NCBI GenBank assembly: GCA_036852015.1
Contig: JAANDG010000399.1
Location: 1 to 64,000 of the forward strand
Direction: 5' to 3'
Source: Pelodera strongyloides
Taxonomy: Eukaryota > Nematoda > Chromadorea > Rhabditida > Rhabditidae
DNA: 64,000 bases
How positions within the stretch are numbered: position 1 is the first letter of the stretch; each line of letters begins with the position of its first letter. Below, piece by piece: positions 1-11,123 of the stretch. The position numbers and the translations under genes were made by a program. The notes under the pieces are model-generated. The model did no database searches. It was given only the letters and a program-made list of their open reading frames with translations, and had not been told where the DNA came from.

Positions 1-2050
1 TTTTAAAAATTAACCACCACACACACACTGCGATCAAGAAATCAGACGTTAGGATTTAGAAATCGTGTTAATTGTCAGCTGTTAATTAATAAGATGTGTC
101 CTTTAGAAAAACAATATTTTAACTATAAATAAATTTTAGTATTGACTAATACACTTTTTGGGATCTAAATGCGCGATTATTAAATAACAAGCAATCAAAC
201 ATTCAAACAAACACACAAACAAACAAATAAACAAAGCTCCCAACTTTATCTAATAAGAAGATCATTTTCAAGAGTACACACAATAAAGTGAGAGATAATG
301 AATGGGGGTAGGTAATCAAATCATGTATGAACTATAAGCTAATACCATTGGCACCCTCTGATCTCTCTGATCCCTCTGATCTCTGATAACATGCTTAATG
401 GGATTTCGTCAAACACTCTTCCTTTTGATTACGGGGGGGGGGGGGGGGGGGGGGGGGTGGGTAACGTATATATTTGCACTGGGTATTTTCAAGCACCATC
501 GATATTGAAACTAGAAGAATTCAGAAAGTCTTTGTATAGTATAAAGATCCATCACCTACCTTCTTCTGAAGTAGCACTTTGATATAAACTGTGACGTATA
601 CCATCAGAAATACGAACGAGCAACATTCGATAATCTGAAAGAGATCATAGCTCAGTAAATTAGTACCAATGACACCTACGGACCACGATAGCGTACGGCG
701 CTCGTATGGCACAAAAGTGTGCGCGCCGCCAAAATATGGCGCAAATTAGTTGCATCGTGGAGTCTTTCGCCCCAATTTTGCATCTAGTTTCAGCTAAGCC
801 CTAAGCCTAAGCCTAAGCCCAAGCTTCAAATTCCATGTTTTCCCTATTTCATTCCTTTATTTTAAGAAATAGGAAACGAGTTTCCATAGGCCCATAGGAT
901 GAAAACATATAATTACGGTCAACTTCTTAGAAACAGTTAACTGTTTTGTTAAAATCCAATACAATTGGTAATTGCTAATTGAGTTGACGAAAATCGCATT
1001 AGAATCTGATTACTTGCGATCGAAATAAACTTTCGAGGAATTATATTTGACAGTAATTAAATGCTCCTTGAACTTGTTTCTGTGTGTGTGAACCACACCG
1101 TCCAATGAAGTCATAATTACAAATTGACCCATTACGTAGGTTACGCTAAGCTCGCGGAAAAATAGCACTGAACTAATAGCGCAAGAAAAAACATGTAGTT
1201 TAAGTCCTTGTTTTACATGGTGTGTATTTTGTAGTCTATAATTTGTGTAATCTAATGCCAAAACAGAGTTTCCCTATGTGTTATTATCCATTGTTTTATT
1301 ATCGAATCAAATCAACTGTTTGCTAATAGTATGTAACCCGACGAGTTGCATACTATTTTCTTTTTATCATTTCATTGTTATGCACACCCTTTTTTTATTT
1401 TAATAAATTGTTTATAGGAGAAATTTGAAAAACTTTACCTTGAGGTAGTAAACGATGTTTTCTTTATAGTACGGATGGACTATTTTATCGTTGCGTGCCA
1501 TTTTTAACTGAAATTGTATAATTAACGAGCAAAGTAAGAAAACCATATTGCAAAAAGTTAACGTAATCATCAAATATAAGAAACTGCGAAAACAATTTGC
1601 GTGAAAACGGCAAAGTAGTTGGAAAGGGGTATATTCCGGCGTGTAACAATAATTTATAGCTGTTGTTCCGCGGAGGTTCTGAGCACAGGCGACGAGTTCC
1701 AGATGAAAAATTTCCGCGCGTCTTCGGGCTAGGGCCGGGAGCGATCGCCCATGATTCCCTCGCCGTTTTTATGCAAAACGAGTTCAACAATCAAACGTAC
1801 TTACTGTTTAAGCTAGAATGAACCATCAGAAGCGTATGATTATGCATTTCCCATGGGTCTGGCAACGAACCTTTACATTTAAAAGAGCAAACGGTATTTC
1901 TCGAAAGTATGGAAACTTTTCGACGAAATTGCTTGCGTAAATGAAAACAGAGGCTAAAATAAACCGCCTCACTTGCTTATTGTTAGTAAAAAGAGAAAAG
2001 ACTGTTGTTCAGCAGAAAAGAAAACTGTAGTCGCAAAATAGGAAGCACAA
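1..2050. other. Intergenic, no gene recognised
   Basis: No open frame here looks coding. The stretch holds a poly-G run (about 434-457), a short telomere-like tract (794-820) and AT-rich unique sequence. The small open frames lack recognisable domains and plausible splice context. Confidence 0.6.
794..820 (-). repeat. Short interstitial nematode telomere-type repeat
   Basis: Four to five degenerate units of CCTAAG lie here, which is TTAGGC on the minus strand. TTAGGC is the telomere repeat of most nematodes. The tract is far too short to be a chromosome end, so it is interstitial. It supports the assignment to a nematode. Confidence 0.7.
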
Positions 2051-2063
2051 TGGTTTAACATTG

Positions 2064-2125
2064 TATACATGTGTGTGTGTACGTGCGTGCGTGCGTTCGT
2101 TCATGCGTGCGTGCGTGCGTGCGTA

Positions 2126-2209
<84 letters not shown>

Positions 2210-2294
2210 CTGGTGTGTGTGTGGTGTGTGCGGGTGTTTGTGCGGGTGCGTGTGCGCGTCTCTAGGCGTGTCTGTGTGTGTGCGGGTGTGTCTG
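2064..2294. repeat. (GT)n microsatellite
   Basis: A long GT/TG tract, interrupted by TGCG and GGTG variants, spans about 230 bp. The Cys/Val-rich and His/Thr-rich open frames over it are artefacts of the repeat. Confidence 0.95.
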
Positions 2295-2439
2295 TTGAGT
2301 TCAAAGAATTAATTCTAATTTTCTGAGTAATTAATCAGACATGCATGTACGTAATAAGGCGCCGCATATGTAATTAGTAGAGACCCGTGGCAGGTGCTAG
2401 TTCGCCTAAGAAAAAGATGGAATTTTTTTCTTAAACAAG

Positions 2440-2640
2440 CCTTTCTGGGAGGTCGCAGAAATGTTTCTCGGCTACTACGTTCTCAGCCGGCAGCGCGGAA
2501 ACGCGTAACCGGGGCCGCGGAAAAGATATATGGCTTTTTAACATGGGAAAGGCGGAGATGCAGAAAAGAGGTTTCTCTGTGTCTCGTATTTTTCAATGCA
2601 AATTTGCAATCTTTTCTCGCGGACGCGGCTGCGCATTTCC
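2440..2640. repeat. Dispersed GC-rich repeat, copy 1
   Basis: This stretch shares a diverged colinear match with 5030-5200. Landmarks in both copies are GGCTACTACGTTC, a GC-rich block CAGCGCGGAA, AGAGGTTTCTCTGTGTCTCG and a TTTTTCAATGCAAATT block. The region is much more GC-rich than its surroundings. A 129-residue open frame (2394-2783) covers copy 1 but is not preserved in copy 2, so I treat this as a noncoding repeat family of unknown type. Confidence 0.6.
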
Positions 2641-2783
2641 AGGCTGCGCGCCTGAGGACAAGAGTAACCGCGCTTCGCGTTTACGAAAGTTTGTTTCGTG
2701 CTAGAGAGCGCTGCGCAACTCGGACCATTCTACAGTGTAACCTTGTACTTGAACATTTCGCAAAAGTAACATTTTTCAAATAA

Positions 2784-5000
2784 TTTAATTTGAAACTCAT
2801 ATACTCCGCGAATTACACAACTAACAATAAGGGATCAAAATAACAACTTTGAGTTATTCCTCAAATTTTTAGAAGAATATTTCCTTACCATTACGGTCTA
2901 CGGAAGGACCCGGAAGAAAAGTGTTGATGGTGCGGCTATTGTAAAAAAAAGGTTGGACCCGTCTTCGCAAGCGTACTGAACTACGCGCGCGTCTCGTGCC
3001 TGAAATGCACGATCCGGCCCGCTCTAGGTTTTTGGTTTCAAGTTTTTCTATGTAAATTATTCTACCTAGCTAGCGTAGATGCGCAAATTTACATATGCTG
3101 CTAATGGTGAACAGTAATGAAGCCATTTTTCGTGGGCGTTTTAAAGCGAAATACCGGCCGGTTTTTGAAACGCATAGTAGATAACTGAACTCTTACGTAT
3201 TTATGTTAATTTGCTCGAATTTAGCTCGATTTTTTTTATTCTAAATTATGTTGATTTGCACGCTCTGCATAAGAATGCTGGTCTACTAGATGTGTTTCAA
3301 AACCCGACCGGTATCTAGCATGCGTTTTGTGGAAACTCTGTAAAACTGAGCACGAATAGTGTTCCATGCTTTGAGACAAATGCGCATAATGGCAGAGTAT
3401 TGAATTTTTATTTTGGGCACAATTCATGGTATTTGAATGCTAACAATAAGATAAGCTAATTGGTAAAGAACAAACAATTATTATTATTCTATCTATATGC
3501 AAATTATCCTAGAAAGCACGTTTCTTCTCTTGAATAGGCCAATTAGGACAATTCTTTTAGATAAACTACGATTTTAACGAAAATGTCGCGTCAAATTGTT
3601 TTATTGATCAAGGCATTTAGCTAAAACAACGCCTCCACATTTAAATAGAGTTTATACAGAATAGAATTTAAATAGAGTTTTCTTACTACTACCACAAAAC
3701 TGAAGTTACGTATGTCACTAGACATAACAAAGATTGCCATAGACCATAGAATACAAGTATTTCAATAGCTTCTAGTTCAAAAAGTAAATACTTATTAGAA
3801 GTTTATTATTGAAGCAAGTTTATATGATCAGGAAGCGGAATATAGTACATAGAGTTACATTTGAGCAAGCTGGTACACCTAATTTTAATCTGAAAACCAG
3901 AGCGGCACCAAGCAAGTACGCACTAGCCTGGCGCATGTACGGCTCGATTTAGCGGGTGCAGTTCTGACGGCGCACAGTTTTTTTGTGTGGCACCCCGCCC
4001 GAAATTGGTGATCCCTCGCTGGAGCCAAGTTTTGTGTTGGAGCGTACGAAACAGAAAAAGACTAAAATTAAATCGACATACGATGGCACGTGTTTTTGAA
4101 GCATCAACTCTCTAACACTCCCGAAACACGCGCGGTGAGCAGCGAAAGCCTAGTGGAATCCTTTCGCGCGGAGCGACGCCGTTAGGCTAGATGTACCTGA
4201 CAAAGGTGCGAAAATCTCAGCAGAATCAGGTAAGCGATACGCGGCGACTTCAGCCGATCTTCGCCAAGTTTTCGTGAGGATACTCACAATCAGTGCATGC
4301 GCGAGAAGTTGGCGAAAACTGAGCGAAGAGCGCGGCTAGATGTAGCCGAACTATTTTGCCTCGCATCATCAAAGTTTCGCTTTGAATTTTACTGGATTTG
4401 GGCTGGAGCAGGTGAAACTTATGCATGAAATAAAAATTATTTCGCGGAATTCATATAAAGTAAGAAAAGCGCAGACCAGTCACCGCGTCGGAAATCATGC
4501 GAAGGTATATTTCGTACTAATTCGAGACTACAAATTATAATTATAACTAACTAAGTAGACAATACAAAGTTATTCGGAAAGTGGAGAAAAAGAGTGCAAG
4601 AAAATACTAGTGTCGAGAGAATTCTTACGAAAGCACATAATTAGCATATAATTATACGTTATTCCAAGGTGAAATACAGATAATACAATAAACCAATAAC
4701 AGCTCAATTGCTCAATGATCACTTCAGTCTAGCATAGCAGATAATTTGTAAAGATAATTATTTTTTAAAGATTCATCCTTTTCCCCGTTGCCATACTTAT
4801 TTCTTATTTCCACCCCCGTGTTTTTAACTTTGTATACATATGTACTTATGCAGGGTGCTGGTACGGCAGTGGAAATTCTAGCTAAGCTCAACTTCTGCTT
4901 GTATAAAGGTATGCTGTAATTTGTGCGACTACAGAGGCCTGAAAAGGTACGTATTGGTTGTAGCGGTATGAAATAGGCTACATTTCGTTAGGTTCTCCAT
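2784..5000. other. Intergenic, no gene recognised
   Basis: Apart from one foldback element (3141-3319) I see no gene. Around 4130-4380 there are GC-richer segments with partial inverted repeats (CTTCGCCAAGTTTTCG against GTTGGCGAAAAC) and two diverged copies of a GGCTAGATGTA motif. These look like old repeats. Confidence 0.5.
3141..3319. mobile_element. Foldback MITE, family 1 (copy 1)
   Basis: The left arm begins TTAA-AGCGAAATACCGG and continues into GGTTTTTGAAACGC. The right arm is its degenerate inverse, with GTTTCAAAA then CCGGTAT. Internal sequence includes the family block of TTTATGCTAATTTGCTCGAATT and TGCATAAGAATGCTGGTCTAC type. At 179 bp with no open frame it must be non-autonomous. 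The left junction has TTAA and the right junction is decayed. Confidence 0.75.
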
Positions 5001-5029
5001 CGACGAACCTCCCGGTAGGCCTCCCGAAC

Positions 5030-5230
5030 GCGCGAGCAAGTGGGCTACTACGTTCCCAGGCGCGCAGCGCGGAAGTGCGCAACCGCGTCAGCGGAAAAGA
5101 GATGGTTCTGAAAGTGGAGACGTATAAAAGAGGTTTCTCTGTGTCTCGAATTTTTTCAATGCAAATTGGCAATCATTTCCGTCATGGACCGCATTTCCGC
5201 GCTGAGTACGGTGGAACGTTTTTAGAAAAG
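5030..5230. repeat. Dispersed GC-rich repeat, copy 2
   Basis: This is the second copy of the repeat at 2440-2640, in the same orientation. It includes CTACTACGTTCCCAGG, AGAGGTTTCTCTGTGTCTCG and a TTTTTTCAATGCAAATTGGC block. A TATAAAAG box-like sequence sits just before the AGAGGTTTC block in this copy only. Confidence 0.6.
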
Positions 5231-5324
5231 TGGGAAACGAGTGATAACCAGTTCTGAAATTTAAATTAGTTCTTATAATATAAGGCTAAAACAACAGGTG
5301 AAACTGCGTTTGCTGAACAAGGAA

Positions 5325-5410
5325 GCCGGTGGCGCAGTTATGTAGACTAATGAGGTCTTTCGGATAGCGTGGACGCTGAGCCTCGTGGGTTCGAATCCTC
5401 CCCCGCGCAC
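5325..5410 (+). repeat. tRNA-like sequence (pol III box B), probably tRNA-derived SINE or pseudo-tRNA
   Basis: The sequence has an A-box-like TGGCGCAGTTATG and, about 60 nt later, GGTTCGAATCC, a perfect box B. The total is near the length of a class II tRNA. The ends pair poorly as an acceptor stem and the T-stem has mismatches. A functional tRNA therefore looks unlikely, and a tRNA-derived SINE head or pseudogene is more likely. Confidence 0.45.
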
Positions 5411-5502
5411 AAACCTTATAGTATTAGAGAATATATGTAGATAATTCGGGGAAAAAGTGCTCTATCGCCATTCTGGGCCAAGAAGCGAGCTAACTACTAC
5501 TA

Positions 5503-5629
5503 CTATTCACCAACACACAGGGAGCCCTCCCTAAGCTCACGGGCGCTCTGAATCTCTTATATCTACGCACTGTTTAGCTCCATGGGGAGCCCAGGGAGGA
5601 CTCCCTGCGTGTTGATGAATACGGCCTCA
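5503..5629. mobile_element. Foldback MITE, family 2 (copy 1)
   Basis: An inverted repeat runs from CTATTCACCAACACACAGGG to the inverse form ending GTTGATGAATACGGCCTC. The core contains GGAGCCCTCCCT and a degenerate inverse, TAGCTCCATGGGGAGCCC. The same ends occur at 23116, 28881 and 48052. There is no coding capacity. Confidence 0.7.
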
Positions 5630-6367
5630 TGTACGACATATACATATAAGTTCGCTTTCATCAAATAATTGCAGGTCTAACTTATCTTGTTCATTTACCT
5701 TGGACTTAGCGTGGTTCTACGGTCTGCGGCCAAATACAGTATATAATTAAAATTGGGAAACGATAAGTGATATTCACAATTCCTAGAAGATATCACACCA
5801 TCTTTCGAAGACTTTTTCAATAATTTTCTGATTGGCAAAACAAAGAACAAGCATTAGAAATTTCAATCTCATGGGAGTCCTGCGTATGCTTTACCACATA
5901 AAAGTACAGTAAAAACATGAAATTACTGTAAAAAGCATTATCGGCCCCACAATTAATTATTTCGAAATAAAATAAATTTAACTACTTACGCTGGGTGAGA
6001 ATATTCAAAAGCGTAATTGCGTGTATACTAAAACCCGTGATGGGCTAATTAATTAGTCTTCAATTAATACTTCCTTAGATATGTACTAAAAGGTTCAAAA
6101 CGTGATGCTCGGCACATCTAGTATTCATTTAGCATGCATCCGGAATTAATGCTCAGACCAAGCATCGCCAGAGCACATTAGATCGTCCGTAATGAAAGTA
6201 CCCTATAAAAATGACCTCAATTGGGACCAGGGAAACTATCTTTATTGTTAGAATAGTAGGAAACATTATAATCTAACGGCCTAGCGGTAGGGCTTTAGAG
6301 GCAGCCATTTAGGGACTTAGACATCGTAAAAAATAGTAATAAACATGTAATGCATAGAGTCGGAAGT

Positions 6368-6606
6368 AAAATGGTTTACCCAAACTCTATGCTTCAAAAC
6401 ACATGGCACTGACAAGGGCCTAAATCATAAGAAAATAGTTATGCCCTAATTGTAAGAAAGACGCACAAGTTTTGTTCCCAGGGAACTTTTATGCGAGGCA
6501 TTGGATTTATCAGTGGTTCTGTTCAGAAATATAGCTTAAGCCTAAGCCATGTGTTTTGAAGCATAGAGTTTGGGTAAACCATTTACCCAAACTCTATGCT
6601 TCAAGA
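6368..6606. repeat. Nested inverted repeat / cruciform
   Basis: A 37-bp segment with ATGGTTTACCCAAACTCTAT (starting 6370) recurs as an exact inverse at about 6547-6583. It is followed at once by a partial third copy in the first orientation, making a 47-bp near-perfect palindrome centred on CCATTT. No coding content. Confidence 0.75.
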
Positions 6607-7130
6607 CTAAGCATATACTCGATAAAATACTGAATAAGGAGATATAGGATATGTCCTTCGGTCTAAATGCGTGAATTAGAATTATCAAAATTATCTTTTT
6701 TCGACAATAAAAACGGCCGATAAGTTGAAACGGAACAACGAAAAGTATGAAAAGGGTATCGTAAGACATTTTAGCAAGCTATAATAGAACAAACGAGAAC
6801 AAGAGCGAAAGTCTAGTAAACATAAAAGTTTTAATGAGGGTTTGCGAAAACAAAGATTAATTTACCTAATTTACCTTACGCCGCAACCATAAACCAAGAG
6901 AAGCGCCTCATCAGAAAATGGGTTTACACGAAGGAAAAAAATGTGGAGACCAAGGAAATTATTCAAATAATTTGCTGTGATAATAAGAAGAAGTGCTGTA
7001 TCTCAGGGCGGGGTATCAAAACTACTAAAACAATAAATCAGGTAAAACAACAGCTCAACATGACCATGGAAAGTGACAACTTAGTTTTTTCTACACAAGT
7101 CAGAGAGAAAAGTTCTCTCCAGGTAAAATT

Positions 7131-7313
7131 TTAAAGCGGTATGACATCCGCTTTATGAAACGCTAGACAACTGTATTCCTATGTATTTATGCTAGATAGG
7201 GTCGAATTCGTGGAATTGGCGTCAATTTTTTATTCTAATCACAAGCATTCGCATATAATACGTGGGTTGTTCAATTATTCAAGTTTCAAAACCCGGATGT
7301 TATACCGCTTTAA
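7131..7313. mobile_element. Foldback MITE, family 1 (copy 2, AGCGGTAT variant)
   Basis: TTAA-AGCGGTATGACATCCGC on the left is matched by GGATGTTATACCGCT-TTAA on the right. Both junctions carry TTAA. Interior is about 180 bp with no open frame. Confidence 0.8.
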
Positions 7314-7543
7314 AAAATTAATATGCATAGAATAAATGAAAGCAGGCTTCAGTCGCCTACATACACTAATAGACACTAACGAGATGCCTAATAGATTCTA
7401 GGAATAAGTACCATTTTCCCATGGGTCTGAACCTTTAATATTACATATACAAAGTTCACACAAGTACTTTGTGTTTGTTATTCTAACAGATGCGGCAGGT
7501 GGGCGTAACATCCTGAAGGGTATAGATATTTATAACTTTTCTT

Positions 7544-7721
7544 TTAAAGCGAAATACCGGCCGCATTTTGAAACACATTTGAAACACCAGCTGTATTATA
7601 CAGCCTATGCAAATGAACATAAATTAGAATAAAAAAACCGAGTTAATTTCGAGCAAAAGTTAAATTCAAGAATACAATTGTTCACGAAGCGTTTCAAAAA
7701 CTGGCCGGTATTTTGCTTTAA
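7544..7721. mobile_element. Foldback MITE, family 1 (copy 3)
   Basis: TTAA-AGCGAAATACCGGCC on the left and GGCCGGTATTTTGCT-TTAA on the right. The interior has the family block GCAAATGAACATAAATTAGA. It lies 230 bp from copy 2. Confidence 0.85.
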
Positions 7722-8008
7722 AATGTAGACAGGACGGCAGGATAGTTCACGACGTACACCTACACCAAGCTTACGAATTATTTTATATAAATAATCACTA
7801 ATTTATTTTACGATTTGTAAATATGGCGTAAAAATGGCCAAGCATTGCGTATCCTCAAAATAAATGAAGCAGGAAGAAAATTATTCAATGAATGTCAGTT
7901 GAGGCGTAAAAAAGCAGCATCCGTCTACGTCTTTAGAAAGTCTACAATTAGAACAAAAGTATTTTGCCCCCCCCCCCCCCCCCACCAATAACGGCCAATT
8001 TAGGCATT

Positions 8009-8193
8009 TTAAAGCGAAATAACGTCCGCTTTTTGAAACGCATGTTAAAAAAACTACAAAGAAAATCGATTACCATTCGTTGAAACGTATGTATGTTGAA
8101 CATAAAAAAAATTCCCAATTCGTCCCCACATAGGAACGGAGTTAATCAACACATACGCATACGTTTCAAAAACCGGCTGTTATACGGTTTTAA
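8009..8193. mobile_element. Foldback MITE, family 1 (copy 4)
   Basis: TTAA-AGCGAAATAACGTCCG on the left and ACCGGCTGTTATACGGT-TTAA on the right, with GTTTCAAAAA beside it. The arms are more diverged from each other than in copy 3. A poly-C run precedes it at about 7968-7983. Confidence 0.75.
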
Positions 8194-8689
8194 TTGAAGG
8201 TACACAATGAATAAGACAATCGGCTCATCTACACCGTCTACTGTCTACAAGCACCGGCCATACAATACAAATGATTATTATTTTTATCACAATTATGTAC
8301 TGTTGCTGTTGAGTTTCAAATGCACACTAATTGCGCATATTCATAGAAATTCCACTATGCACTATGTTTCATACATAAGATAAGGATACAAACGTAAGTG
8401 TACTCGAAAATCTATCTTCTGACAAAAATAACATTGAAAGAGGTTGAACGTCTTACAAAGTAGAAATTAGCTTCACATTTTCCGAGGAGTGATAAAAGGA
8501 TTAAATTTCATCATAAGAACTTCCGCATCATGCGTTAATAAATAAGAGCTTACGAGTAGAATCACCGTTTTGTTTCGTGAAAATTTCGTGCTCTAAAAAG
8601 TGTTAATCAACCTTAGTTCCAGTTAGACTGCGTTCACACTTTTCGCAACACACGAGAAAGTTCACAGTATAAAACATGTTGATCGATAT

Positions 8690-8866
8690 TTGAAGCGAAA
8701 TATCGGCCGGTTTTTGAAACACACCGAGTACGCCAGCATTCTTATGCATCTTATGCAAATGAGCATAAATTAGAATAAAAAGCCAAGCCGAATTCGAGCA
8801 ACTTTGCATAAATACGTAAGAATTCAGTTGTCCTCGATGCGTTTCAAAAAGCGGTATTTCGCTTTA
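8690..8866. mobile_element. Foldback MITE, family 1 (copy 5)
   Basis: The left end is TTGA-AGCGAAATATCGGCCGG and the right end is GCGGTATTTCGCT-TTAA. The interior has ATGCAAATGAGCATAAATTA. The left junction differs from TTAA by one base. Confidence 0.8.
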
Positions 8867-9019
8867 ATATTTCGATTGTTGCGAAAAGCTAATATTTATA
8901 TTTATATTGAAACTAAGACCATAATTATGAAATTCACAATAACATCACTGTTAGTGAAGGCTCAACTAAATTTAGAAAACAGCTTGTGTGATGATCTGGG
9001 ATGTCGTTCCCATTAGAAG

Positions 9020-10690
9020 AAGAAAAACAAATTCAGAGGTAGATGATGCAAGGGGAAAAAACAGGGAGAGAGAGGGAGAGAGAGAAAGAGATTGATAGAG
9101 TAAGAAAGAGAGGAAGAGGAAGGGAGAGAAAGAAATAATTAGAAATGAAAAGTATAATTAAGAAGTCACCCGCTTGCTAGCGCACACTCCCTCTCATTGC
9201 AATGCAATACACATCCAAATTGCATAATTGAGTAAGCATACATTAATTCCTGGAACACATTATAACCTATATTGCACTATAGTATAAAATAAAGTAGCAG
9301 TGGATCGCAACGCAATGCTGCCGCGCAATAGCAGGACGGCACACATCATTTGACGCCAAAAGTGCGCGAAAAATTACAGGTGACGCACCGCAACACTGTC
9401 GAAACTTGACGTGCAAGCCGCGTGGCAATGGCGTGCAATCTGGCACGCCACATCCGAACGCGGCGCTTTTTCATACCGCTTTATTCCTCCTTTGATGAGC
9501 GGCGCAACAGCATAATTTCGTTGTCAGAAGCAGAACATTTGAACTACTTGCTTGGGCGAATTCGGCTAATTCTTATTTCTGGAATTAATTTGTATTCGTC
9601 ATGCATATGTATTTGTATAAGATTGAGAAATAATAGATTGCAAAATAATATTGTATCTGAAATGCAACAAATTAAAGACATCAACTTTTGTAGCAATTAC
9701 TCATACCGCCTACAATTGCTATATAACTGTGTAGACTACAAATCTCATGATTTCAAATTTCAAAACCGATACCAATATTTTTTTTGCAAATCATCTAGAT
9801 CATATAATTTTGCGATTAATTATGAATCATACAGAGAACAGCAAGCTATAATATGCAAAGAGTCGATATTCTTCCAAGGGGTGACCATAACGTGGCCAAT
9901 AGGTAATCAGTATACAAAGGCCTTAGGCTTGCATATTTATAGGTCACCTTATGGTGTTGCCGGTTACCCACCCCTTGTTAGTAGTTCAACTCCCAACTAA
10001 TTATTTCAACTGCTGCGAAAAATTCACTTGCACAATGCACACTTACTCACACAATCCACTCTTCTCTAATTTACTATTCATGGTTATCAAAATCGATGTC
10101 AAAAATCTCTTATAATGACTTCGAACAATTACTTACAGTACTTTTAATGAAATCAGCAAAAATACTACCCGATCCTCCGAAAAAATATGCCAAATCCACA
10201 CAATTCTTCAACAAACAACACGAATATTCTCAAATATCAAAACTTCATTCCAGATTTACTGTTAAAACAAGCGGAAAAATAAATTGTTCAGATTCTCGTG
10301 TACATGAATTTTGCTCTCTCTCTCTCTCTCTTCCATAGCTTCTAGGAATCTAGGATAATCTACAATTCAACAGTACTCGAAAATCTTTGAGAACCAGGTT
10401 AAGGAACGCATCGGGCCAGGGAACATTGAGATCATTTCCTCACTATCATGTTTTAAACTATTTACATACAAACTAACGTAACAACAAAACGCAAGGAACA
10501 CAAATTACTAGTGAATGTATGAACTATGAACCTCCGGTATTGAGCACACAATAAATACAATATAACAGAGTAAGAACAAGAAGTACTCACGGATCGTTTC
10601 AAGTGAACAACTACCATATTACAGAGAATTCAGCGAACGATTACATCAAAATAATAACAATAATAATAAAGCGAATGGACCAATGGATTC
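9020..10690. other. Intergenic with GA-rich tract, no gene recognised
   Basis: A GA-rich purine tract occupies about 9040-9145. A 192-residue open frame lies at about 9422-10000 but has no recognisable domain, uninterpretable composition and no flanking splice logic. I do not annotate it as a gene. A (CT)n run sits at about 10313-10331. Confidence 0.5.
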
Positions 10691-10700
10691 CATAGCGTAC

Positions 10701-10871
10701 TTAAAGCGAAATGCCAGCTCCTTTGGAAAATTTGCATGTGATAAGCAAATCCTATGTATCCTATGCTAATTGTGTACGATTGCCGTGGACGATCGTACAA
10801 AATTAGCATAGGATACATAGGATCTGCTTATCATATGCAAATTTTCCAAAGGAGCTGGCATTTCGCTTTAA
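10701..10871. mobile_element. 171-bp near-perfect palindrome, family 1 subtype (copy A)
   Basis: TTAA flanks both ends (TTAA-AGCGAAATGCCAGCTCC and its inverse). The two arms are about 80 bp each and match at nearly every position around a short centre, GCCGTGG. Its twin is at 32173-32343. The terminal AGCGAAAT and the TTAA junctions tie it to family 1, but the inner arm (CTTTGGAAAATTTGCAT) is distinct. No coding capacity. Confidence 0.85.
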
Positions 10872-11123
10872 ACAAAATAATATACCGTACCGATACCACA
10901 CGACTCAATCAAAATAACTTAAATAACACAGCCAAGTAGAGTAAAAACTTTCTAAAATGTACCTCAGTCTGCCTCAAAATATCTGAATATCCGACAATGT
11001 TATCCAACGAAATTCTAACTGAAAATTTGACTAGGAGGCCAAGTCCCAAGTCCTAGTTATAGTTCACTTGTTCACTACAATCTCCAGTGGTGAGCATTGA
11101 GCACGAACTGTAGCGCTTGCTCC

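Noticed and set aside
2061..2326. Overlapping open frames on both strands rich in Cys/Val or His/Thr
   Set aside because: They are translations of the (GT)n microsatellite.
2394..2783. 129-residue open frame with many Arg
   Set aside because: It lies over a GC-rich dispersed repeat and is not preserved in the second copy; no domain.
9422..10000. 192-residue open frame, the longest outside the genes in the first 10 kb
   Set aside because: No recognisable domain and odd composition (Tyr/Asn/Ile from AT-rich DNA); no sign of splice partners.
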